Assembly: GCF_018263855.1 (NCBI RefSeq)
Contig: NZ_CP073318.1
Location: 2,542,001 to 2,606,000 of the forward strand
Reading direction: 5' to 3'
Length of the DNA: 64,000 nucleotides
From: Kutzneria sp. CA-103260
Lineage (GTDB): Bacteria > Actinomycetota > Actinomycetes > Mycobacteriales > Pseudonocardiaceae
This document shows, piece after piece, positions 50,969 through 61,580 of this stretch. The position numbers and the translations under genes are program-made. The notes under the pieces are model-generated. The model was not told where the DNA came from, did not search any database, and worked only from the letters and a program-made list of their open reading frames with translations. Every line of letters starts with the position of its first letter. Positions within the stretch are counted from its first letter, which is position 1.

Positions 50969-51388
50969 CTATTTGCCGGGTTTGTTTGACCGTGCACGGG
51001 TCGGCGTCCGTCGCTGTTGGTTTCGTGACCGACAACAACGTGTCCTAGCTCGCAGGGTGACGGAGTTGGCCGCGATGACGTCGCCGCCGCGGACCATGCG
51101 CAGCAGCGTGGGGTGGTGGGAGCCGGCGCGGCCGATGGCGTCGAGGGCGGACGCTTCGAGGTGCTGCTGAGCGAGGCTGGCGGCGTCCGGGATCACCGCG
51201 GAGCGGACACGCTGAGGGGGCGTATCGGAGTGGTTGCCATCGAAGGCAGCCCTTAGCAGGGCGCGGTCGTTGGCGTCGAGGGTGGCCAGGCGTGCCTGGA
51301 TCTCAGGGATGATCGCGGACCGGGTCTCGCCGGTGTAGGTGTGGCGTAGGTCTGCCATGCGGTTGGTGGGGGAAAGGCTGTGCGGCAT
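50969..51388 (-). CDS. Hypothetical protein
   Basis: Up to 139 residues; the ATG at 51358 (MADLRHTYTGETRSAIIPEIQARL) is a likelier start than 51388. The central part LASLDAND-like (RLATLDANDRALLRAAFDGN) and SLAQQHLEASALDAIGRAGSHHPTLLRMVRGGDVIAANSVTL has coherent composition. The tail is Arg/Ser/Thr-rich and resembles read-through into non-coding DNA. The start block resembles small actinobacterial proteins of unknown role; no function is claimed. Confidence 0.4.
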   Translation of the reverse strand: MPHSLSPTNRMADLRHTYTGETRSAIIPEIQARLATLDANDRALLRAAFDGNHSDTPPQRVRSAVIPDAASLAQQHLEASALDAIGRAGSHHPTLLRMVRGGDVIAANSVTLRARTRCCRSRNQQRRTPTRARSNKPGK

Positions 51389-54957
<3,569 letters not shown>

Positions 54958-55022
54958 CTACACGCTGAGCGCCTCCCGAGGGTCAGCATGGCGTCGCCGG
55001 CGCTCGCGGGTGCACGGCTGGC

Positions 55023-55256
55023 TCAGACCGCACCGGTGACCTGTTCCGCCTGCTCCATGCGCCGTCGCAGGCTGGCCGGGCGCATGTCCGTCCACACGCG
55101 ACCGATGTGGTCCAGGCACTCGGTCCGGGTGCCGGTCGTGCCCTCGGCGTGCCAGCCCAGGGGGAGGTCGCGGTCGGCCGGCCAGATCGAGTACTGCTCC
55201 TCGTCGTTGCGCACGACGCGGTAGCCGCGCTGATCGTCGTCGCCTTCCCCGTTCAT
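55023..55256 (-). CDS. MbtH-family protein
   Basis: 77 residues. The family signature is complete: YRVVRNDEEQYSIWPAD, LPLGWHAEGTTGTRTECLDHI, VWTDMRPASLR, with the three conserved Trp residues. MbtH proteins bind and stabilise NRPS adenylation domains. AAGGAG precedes the ATG by eight bases. It is convergent with the afsR-type gene and divergent from the carbamoyltransferase operon; its natural partner is the stand-alone A domain at 58801. Confidence 0.93.
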   Translation of the reverse strand: MNGEGDDDQRGYRVVRNDEEQYSIWPADRDLPLGWHAEGTTGTRTECLDHIGRVWTDMRPASLRRRMEQAEQVTGAV

Positions 55257-55435
55257 CACGGGCTCCTTACGCTTCGGGCGGACCTCTGGCCCGCCGAGCA
55301 TCCCCCGCCCACGGGCCGTCGGTGTAGAGACGAACGCGCACTCCGGCCCACGGACCAACGCTGCGACTCCTTCTCTGGTGCGCCCGGTGACACCCCGACA
55401 GGGTGCGTAGTGCCCGACGGACGAGGGAGCTGGCG

Positions 55436-56443
55436 ATGCACGACAGCAGCAGCGCAACGATGTCGCACGGTCTCGCCGGTCCGGTGCTCAGCGCGGTCGG
55501 GGCGCCCGTCCGGGCCACCGCGCGGCGGCACCTGCTGTCCATCGACGACCTCTACGACGCAGAGCTCGACCGGATCGTCCGGCGGGGTGCCGAGTTCGCC
55601 GACGGTCGCTGCGACGACGAACGCCCGCTGCGCGACCTCGTCGTCGGCGTGCTGTTCCGCGAGACCTCGACGCGCACCCGCACGGCGTTCGCGGTCGGCG
55701 CGCTGCGCCTGGGCGCGCAGCTGGTCAGCTACGGTGCCGCCGACCTCCAGGAGAACACGGGCGAGACGGTCGCGGACACCGGCCGGGTGCTCTCGCGGAT
55801 GCTCGACGTGCTGGTCGCGCGCACCGCCGGCCCGGAAGAGGAGCTGCGCGCCTACGCCGCCCAGGAGCGAATGGCAGTCGTCAACGCGATGAGCGCGGGC
55901 GAGCACCCCACCCAGGCGCTGACGGACCTGACGACCTTGCTGCGCCACTTCGGCCGCCTGGCGGGGCTTCGCGTGCTGTACGTCGGCGAAGGCAACAACA
56001 CAGCGTCGGCGCTGGCCCTTGCGCTGTCCCGCTACCCCGGCACCGAGCTGCACCTGCGCACACCACGCGGCTACGGAGTCCAGCCGCAGTACCTCGAACG
56101 CGCGGCCGACCACGCGGCACGCGCGGGCTCGACGGTCGAGCAGCGTCACACCATGGAACGGCTGCCCGAGGTCGACGTGGTCTACACCACGCGGTGGCAG
56201 ACGACGGGAACCACGAAGCCCGACCCGCACTGGCGCGAGGTCTTCGCGCCGTACCGGGTCGACAGCGCGGTGATGACGGCCAACCCCGGCGCGGTGTTCA
56301 TGCACGACCTCCCGGCACACCGCGGTGAGGAGGTCACCGCCGAGGTCCTCGACGGCCCGCGCAGCCTCGCGTTCGACCAGGCCGAGAACAAGTACCACAG
56401 CGCCAGGGCGGTCCTGGAGTGGTGCGCCGGCGCGGCTCGCTGA
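55436..56443 (+). CDS. Ornithine/aspartate-carbamoyltransferase-like enzyme
   Basis: 335 residues. The carbamoyl-phosphate motifs are retained: FRETSTRTR (74-82) and HPTQ (157-160). The amine-side motifs of ornithine carbamoyltransferase are altered: the SMG loop reads RWQTTG (253-258), and the HCLP loop is His-Asp-Leu-Pro (290-293), with Asp in place of the Cys that contacts ornithine. The enzyme should still transfer carbamoyl phosphate, but to another amine, for example a diamino acid or a carrier-bound residue, as with the homologue VioL in viomycin synthesis. GAGGGAG lies before the ATG. First gene of the cluster operon, ten bases from the next frame. Confidence 0.85.
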   Translation: MHDSSSATMSHGLAGPVLSAVGAPVRATARRHLLSIDDLYDAELDRIVRRGAEFADGRCDDERPLRDLVVGVLFRETSTRTRTAFAVGALRLGAQLVSYGAADLQENTGETVADTGRVLSRMLDVLVARTAGPEEELRAYAAQERMAVVNAMSAGEHPTQALTDLTTLLRHFGRLAGLRVLYVGEGNNTASALALALSRYPGTELHLRTPRGYGVQPQYLERAADHAARAGSTVEQRHTMERLPEVDVVYTTRWQTTGTTKPDPHWREVFAPYRVDSAVMTANPGAVFMHDLPAHRGEEVTAEVLDGPRSLAFDQAENKYHSARAVLEWCAGAAR

Positions 56444-56473
56444 TCCGACGGCATGCGGAAGGAGGGGAGTCCA

Positions 56474-58804
56474 GTGCCCGGCGAGAACGTACTCCTGCCC
56501 GGCGGCCGGTGGCGGCTGTGGTCGCAGTTCTCCTTGCGAGGAACGGGTTTTCCCGCTGCCGGAGTCTTGCGACTGGCGCCGCGCGGCCTCGCTGAACTGG
56601 CTGCCGAACTCGGCCAGGACCCGAAGCTCGACGGGCAGCGGTGGCAGCGGTTCGAGGAGCGTTACGACGCCGAGGCGCTGGCGTGGACGCGCGACCTGCA
56701 GACCGTGGCGGCCTCGCCTGCGTTCCGTTCGGCGGTGGCCTGGCAGAACCGGACCGTGCTGGAGACCGCTGTCGCGCCGTTCCTGCGGTGGGACCCGGCG
56801 ACCGCGAAGCGGGCCAGCATGGTGCGCCAGCGGGCCGAGCTGGTCGCCCACTACTGGCAGCGGTTCTGCGTCAAGAACGACACGATCGGCTTCTTCGGCC
56901 CGGTCGGCTGGGGTGCGTGGGACGACGGCGTCGAAGGTCTCGCGACGGAGCCCGGGACCGGGCTCGTCGCGACGACCGAGGTCTACTTCTCCAGCTGGGC
57001 AGTGGATGCCGTGGCGCGCAGCCTCGACGCCGACCCGGAGCTGCGCCCGTGGATCGCCCCGCGGCGTGTGCCCTACCTGCGGCTGGGCCGGGGTAGCGTG
57101 ACGATGCCCGGTCTGCGGGCGCAGGCCACCGACGAAGTGCAGGCGCAGCTGCTCGAACTCTGCGACGGCACTCGTCCGGTGGGCGTGCTCGCCCGTGAGG
57201 CGTCGGGCAAACTCGGCCGGGAACTGACCGAGGCGGACGTCACCGAGGTGCTGGAAGGCATGCGGCGGGCCCGGTGGATCGTCTGGCGGCTGGAGGTCCC
57301 CGCCGGTGCGCACCCGGAGCGGCAGCTGCGCGCGGTGCTCGACCGGGTCGGTGACCCGGAGGTGCGCGACCGCGCGTTGCAGCGGTTGCAGATCCTCGAG
57401 GACGGGCGGCACCGGCTGCGCGAGGTGTACGGCGACGCCGACCGGCTCGTTGAGGCGATGGCCGCGCTCGAGGAGGACTTCGCCGCGCTCACGCGGACCG
57501 CCGCGCAGCGAGAGAAGGGCGGGCGCACCGCACCTTGCCGATCGGTGGTCTACTCGGACTGCCGCCGCTCGGCGACCGTGCGCCTGGGCACCGGCTTGGT
57601 CGACGAGCTGACCCCGCTGGCGCTGTGCCTGACCGCGGCGCGCTGGATGACGTCGCGCTACGCCGATGTGGTCGGCGCTCGCATTCGCGAGGTGTACGAG
57701 CGACTGCGCGAGCGCAACGGTCAGGTCGACCTCGCGAGCCTGTGGTTCGCCACGTTGCCCGCCCCGCACCCCGACGCCGTGGCGGACGCCGAGCAGGTGC
57801 AGTCCGAGCTGCGGGAGCGATGGGCGCGGATCGTCGATGCGCCGCCCAGCGCCCGGCGGGTGCGACTGCGCTCGGCTGACATCGCGGAGAAGGTCCGCGA
57901 TGAATTCGGCGAGCCCGCGCCGGCGTGGTGGATGGCCCGCTACTACAGCCCGGACGTGCTGATCGTCGCCAAGGACGAGAACGCCGTGGCCCGCGGCGAG
58001 TACGAGCTCGTGCTCGGCGAGCTGCACTGCGCGATGAACACCGTCGCCCAGTCGCTGTTCGCGATGCAACACAAGGACATCCGCGAGCTGTTCGCCGAGA
58101 CCACACAGGACTTCCCCGGGCCGCGTCTGACCCCGATGCTGCCCAACGAACTGCCGCACCGCGGGTCGGTCCGCAACCGGCAGGCCCTGATGCGCGACCA
58201 GGACTACTACGTCGCCTTCGTCGACCACACCATCGACCCGCTGCGGCCGCGGACGGTGATGAGCGCCGACATCCAGGTCGAGGACCGCGACGGGCAGCTG
58301 ACCGCGGTGCTGCCCGACGGCTCCGAGTTCGACCTGCTGCACGCCTACGGTCATGCCCTCACCAACCAGGTCATGGACAAGTTCACGGTTCGGCCCGACG
58401 CGGACCACTCGCCGCGGATCACCGTGGACCGGATGACCATGGCCCGTGAGACATGGCGCTTCGCCGCGGGCGACGAGGACCTCGGGTTCGCCGAGGAGAA
58501 GATCGAGGCGCGCCGGTTCGTCCGGGCCGGGCAGTGGCGGCGACGCCACGGCTTGCCGCGCTTCGTGTTCGTGGTCTCGCCCGCCGAGCCGCGGCCGTAC
58601 TACGTGGACTTCGACAGCCCGGTCTACGTCGCGATCTTCGCCAAGTCGCTCCGGCGCCTGGCGCGCCGCGACCCCTCGGCGAAGGTTCGGATCAGCGAGA
58701 TGCTGCCGGACCCGACGCAGACCTGGCTCACCGACGCCGAGGGCAGCCGCTACACCGCTGAGCTCCGCTTCGTGGCGGTCGCCCAGGAAGGCGAGGGAGC
58801 ATGA
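56474..58804 (+). CDS. Small LanB-like (lantibiotic dehydratase N-domain) protein 1
   Basis: 776 residues from the GTG at 56474, seven bases after AAGGAGGGG (an ATG at 56453 would lie upstream of the RBS). It follows the glutamylation domain of LanB dehydratases: FSLRGTGFPAAGVLRLAP, YWQRFCVKNDTIGFFGPVGWG, RRVPYLRLG, LVLGELHCAMNTVAQSLF, ARRFVRAGQWRRRHGLPRFVFVVSP, VAIFAKSLRRL. The SpaB_C-type elimination domain of full LanBs (about 1000 aa) is absent. Small LanBs without it are known to act as tRNA-dependent peptide ligases (PEARLs) or in split systems. Its stop overlaps the A-domain start by four bases. A paralogue lies at 61581. Confidence 0.82.
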   Translation: MPGENVLLPGGRWRLWSQFSLRGTGFPAAGVLRLAPRGLAELAAELGQDPKLDGQRWQRFEERYDAEALAWTRDLQTVAASPAFRSAVAWQNRTVLETAVAPFLRWDPATAKRASMVRQRAELVAHYWQRFCVKNDTIGFFGPVGWGAWDDGVEGLATEPGTGLVATTEVYFSSWAVDAVARSLDADPELRPWIAPRRVPYLRLGRGSVTMPGLRAQATDEVQAQLLELCDGTRPVGVLAREASGKLGRELTEADVTEVLEGMRRARWIVWRLEVPAGAHPERQLRAVLDRVGDPEVRDRALQRLQILEDGRHRLREVYGDADRLVEAMAALEEDFAALTRTAAQREKGGRTAPCRSVVYSDCRRSATVRLGTGLVDELTPLALCLTAARWMTSRYADVVGARIREVYERLRERNGQVDLASLWFATLPAPHPDAVADAEQVQSELRERWARIVDAPPSARRVRLRSADIAEKVRDEFGEPAPAWWMARYYSPDVLIVAKDENAVARGEYELVLGELHCAMNTVAQSLFAMQHKDIRELFAETTQDFPGPRLTPMLPNELPHRGSVRNRQALMRDQDYYVAFVDHTIDPLRPRTVMSADIQVEDRDGQLTAVLPDGSEFDLLHAYGHALTNQVMDKFTVRPDADHSPRITVDRMTMARETWRFAAGDEDLGFAEEKIEARRFVRAGQWRRRHGLPRFVFVVSPAEPRPYYVDFDSPVYVAIFAKSLRRLARRDPSAKVRISEMLPDPTQTWLTDAEGSRYTAELRFVAVAQEGEGA

Positions 58805-60324
58805 CGGCCCGCACGGTCGCCGACGACATCAGGGATCACGCCACGCGGGCCCCGGAGGCGATCGCCCTCGTCAGCCCCACCGAGACCGTCACCTACGCCG
58901 CCCTCGCCGATCGCGTCGAGCGACTCGCCCGCATCCTCGTGGGCGCCGGGATGCGGACCGACGAGCGCTGCGTCGTCGCGCTGGAGCCGGGGCCCGACGC
59001 GGTGATCGCGATGAACGCCGTGATGCGGGCCGGCGGCGCGTTCGTCACCTTGGACGTCCAACAACCCGTGCCGCGACTCGCCGCGATGGTCGGCACGGCC
59101 TGCGCACGCTTCCTGATCAGCACATCGGCCCTGGCCGAACGCCTCGGCCTGCCGGTCCCCGGCCCGGCGATCCTGCTCGACCGGCTCGACACGCTACCCG
59201 AGCTGCCGCCACCGGACCGGATCGAGTCCACGTCCCTGGCCTACGCCAGCCACACCTCCGGCTCGACGGGTGTGCCGAGGGCGGTGATGGTGCGCCACCA
59301 CGGGTTCCACCGCTTCCTGCGCTTCGTCGTGCGGCACTGCGAACTCGACCGCGACGGCGTCACTCTCCAACTGGGGCCGCTGGGTTGGGACGCTTCGGTA
59401 CGTGACACGTTCGCGCCGCTCGTCGCGGGCGGCCGGCTGGTCCTCCTGCCGCGCTCGGTGCTGCTGCGGCCGGACGCGATGTTCGACGCTCTCGACGAAT
59501 ACGGCGTCGACACGATCCTCAGCACCACGCCGACGTTCCTCACCGCGCTGGCCAACCACCCCGGCGCCGCCGAGCGGTTGCGCCGGCTGCGGCTGATCGC
59601 CACGAGCGCGGAGTCCTTGCGGCCGTTCCTGGGCGCTGGGCACCGTCGGGTGATCGCCGGACGGCTGGTGAACCTCTACGGGCCGACCGAGTGCACGGTC
59701 ACCGCGACGTGCTTCGAGGTGCCCGCGGCGCCGGACGCCGGCGCCGACCTGATCGGCACGCCGATCGACGGCGCCACAGTGCACCTGCTGGGCGACGACA
59801 TGCGCGCGGTGCAGGACGGGGACGTCGGCGAGATCCACATCGGCGGCGCCGGGGTGGCGCGCGGATATGCCGGCAACCCGAGGGAAACCGCCGAGAAGTT
59901 CGTGCCCGACCCGTTCGCCGCCACGCCCGGCGACCGCGTCTATCGCACCGGCGACCTCGGCCGGCGCCGGCCGGACGGCACGCTGGAGTTCCTCGGCCGC
60001 TGCGACCGGCAGATCAAGATCCGCGGCTACCGGATCGAGCCGGCCGAGATCGAGGGCGCCCTGTTGGCCCACCCCGCCGTACACGGCGCGGTCGTCACCC
60101 CGGCGGTAGACGACCGCGATCGCAAGTACCTGGTCGCCCATGTCGTCGGTGTGCTCGACGGCACGACGGACGCCGAGCTGCGCGCCCACCTCGCGCGCAC
60201 GCTGCCGCCCTACCTGATGCCGCGCCGGTTCGTCCGCCTGGACCGGTTCCCCACGACGCGCAACGGCAAGATCGACCGTGCGACGTTGACCGCGTCCGGC
60301 GCCCCGTACCCGGTGGCTCCATGA
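58801..60324 (+). CDS. Stand-alone NRPS adenylation domain (amino-acid activating)
   Basis: 507 residues, a complete A domain without condensation or carrier domains. Motifs: A3 HTSGSTGVPR, A4 GWDASVRDTF with Asp197 (the alpha-amino contact, so the substrate is an alpha-amino acid), A5 NLYGPTE, A7 YRTGDL, A8 GRCDRQIKIRGYRIEPAEIE, A10 TTRNGKIDR with the catalytic Lys490. A tentative ten-residue specificity code is D-A-R-S-I-T-L-V-T-K; I do not recognise a matching substrate. It presumably loads the carrier protein at 61287 with help from MbtH. ATG overlaps the LanB-like stop (ATGA), and its own stop overlaps the PLP gene. Confidence 0.92.
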   Translation: MTARTVADDIRDHATRAPEAIALVSPTETVTYAALADRVERLARILVGAGMRTDERCVVALEPGPDAVIAMNAVMRAGGAFVTLDVQQPVPRLAAMVGTACARFLISTSALAERLGLPVPGPAILLDRLDTLPELPPPDRIESTSLAYASHTSGSTGVPRAVMVRHHGFHRFLRFVVRHCELDRDGVTLQLGPLGWDASVRDTFAPLVAGGRLVLLPRSVLLRPDAMFDALDEYGVDTILSTTPTFLTALANHPGAAERLRRLRLIATSAESLRPFLGAGHRRVIAGRLVNLYGPTECTVTATCFEVPAAPDAGADLIGTPIDGATVHLLGDDMRAVQDGDVGEIHIGGAGVARGYAGNPRETAEKFVPDPFAATPGDRVYRTGDLGRRRPDGTLEFLGRCDRQIKIRGYRIEPAEIEGALLAHPAVHGAVVTPAVDDRDRKYLVAHVVGVLDGTTDAELRAHLARTLPPYLMPRRFVRLDRFPTTRNGKIDRATLTASGAPYPVAP

Positions 60325-61280
60325 CCGCCGCCACCGCCTCGCCCGGGCTGCCGGTCGTCCTGGACGCGGCCGAGCGGATCGCCGGACGCGTGCGCCGCAC
60401 CCCGCTGCTCACCCTGGACGCGGTGCCCGGCGTGCTGCTCAAGGCCGAGCACATGCAGCGCGGTGGTTCCTTCAAGGCCCGGGGCGCCACGAACGCGATG
60501 CTGGCGCACGGCGCCCGGCGAGTGGTGACCGGCTCGTCGGGCAACCACGGCATGGCCCTGGCGACGCTCGGCGCGACGCTCGGCGCGCACGTCACGGTCG
60601 TGATGGCGCGGGGCGCCAGTCCGGCCAAGGCCGACGTCATCCGCGGTCTGGGCGCCACGGTCGTGACCGTCGACGGTGGCAACACCGACCGCGACCGGTA
60701 TGCCCGCGAGCTCGCGCAGGACACCGATGCCAGCTATGTGCCGTCGGCCGACGACGAACTCGTGGTCGCCGGCCAGGGCACGGTCGCCCTGGAGGTCTTC
60801 GCCGCCGCCCCGGACCTGGTCGCGATCTACGTGCCGACCGGCGGCGGGGGCTTGTTGGCCGGCAGCTGTCTTGCCGCCACCGGGCCGAACCGGCGGGTGC
60901 GGGTGATCGGCGTCGAGCCCGCGACGGCGCGCCGCTACGCGGCCTCCCTCGACGCGGGCCGCCCGGTCGAGCTGCCGCCGTCGGCCACGATCGCGGACGG
61001 GCTGCGCGCCCAGCGCCCGGGCGCGGTGCCGTACCCCATCATCCGGGACCGGGTCGACGACCTGCTCGGCGTCACCGACGAGGCGACCGGCGAGGCCATG
61101 CGCCTGTTGCACAGCCACGGCGTCATCGCCGAGCCGAGCGGGTGCGTGGCCCTGGCCGGCGCGCTGCAACTCCGGCTCCCCGGCCGGGTCGCCGTCATCG
61201 TGTCCGGCGGGAACACCGCAGCCGCGCTCGCGCGCCCGGTCCCGGGCGCCGTTGCGGTCCGATCGACTGTGGAAGGTTGA
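60321..61280 (+). CDS. PLP enzyme, threonine-dehydratase/serine-racemase-like
   Basis: 319 residues, fold type II. PLP Lys52 in GGSFKARGA, phosphate-site SSGNHG (72-77), Gly-rich loop PTGGGGLLAG, and C-terminal EPSGCVALAG. The SSGNHG form is that of serine racemases and threonine or hydroxyaspartate dehydratases. In this operon it could supply a D-amino acid, form a 2-aminoacrylate/ketone, or do beta-replacement on a serine-derived substrate; the sequence does not decide. No regulatory ACT domain, so it is not the biosynthetic IlvA. ATG overlaps the A-domain stop (ATGA). Confidence 0.87.
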   Translation: MTAATASPGLPVVLDAAERIAGRVRRTPLLTLDAVPGVLLKAEHMQRGGSFKARGATNAMLAHGARRVVTGSSGNHGMALATLGATLGAHVTVVMARGASPAKADVIRGLGATVVTVDGGNTDRDRYARELAQDTDASYVPSADDELVVAGQGTVALEVFAAAPDLVAIYVPTGGGGLLAGSCLAATGPNRRVRVIGVEPATARRYAASLDAGRPVELPPSATIADGLRAQRPGAVPYPIIRDRVDDLLGVTDEATGEAMRLLHSHGVIAEPSGCVALAGALQLRLPGRVAVIVSGGNTAAALARPVPGAVAVRSTVEG

Positions 61281-61286
61281 TGTGCC

Positions 61287-61568
61287 ATGTCTGCCAACGA
61301 GATCGGGCCCGGCGCCGCGGATCTGCACGGTGCCGCGGATCTGTCCGGCGTCGTCTCCGCCATCTACCGCGACGTGCTGTGCGACGACTCGCTCGACGCC
61401 GACAGCGACTTCTTCGAGGCCGGTGGCGACTCGTTGGCCGCTTTCCAGATCAGCGCGCTGCTCGGCGACCGGATCGGCGCCGAGATCCCGGTCGCGCTGG
61501 TCTTCGCCTACCCCACGCCTGCGGACCTGGCGGCGGTCGTCGAGGTCGACGGCGTCGGCGCGGCCTGA
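61287..61568 (+). CDS. Stand-alone carrier protein (PCP/ACP)
   Basis: 93 residues. The phosphopantetheine attachment site is FFEAGGDSLAAF with Ser49; flanking helices VVSAIYRDVLCDDSLD and IPVALVFAYPTPADLAAVV are typical of carrier proteins. It would hold the amino acid activated by the A domain as a thioester. The start ATG lies six bases after the PLP gene; 12 bases separate its stop from the second LanB-like gene, so the latter probably works on carrier-bound material. Confidence 0.92.
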   Translation: MSANEIGPGAADLHGAADLSGVVSAIYRDVLCDDSLDADSDFFEAGGDSLAAFQISALLGDRIGAEIPVALVFAYPTPADLAAVVEVDGVGAA

Positions 61569-61580
61569 CGGAGCACGAGG

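Noticed and set aside
55256..58549. Open 1097-codon minus-strand frame opposite the carbamoyltransferase and LanB-like genes
   Set aside because: Arg/Val/Gly/His-rich antisense frame caused by GC-rich third positions on the plus strand; no domain or RBS. The same holds for minus frames opposite 60.2-62.9 kb, 53.7-54.9 kb and 38.6-39.7 kb.
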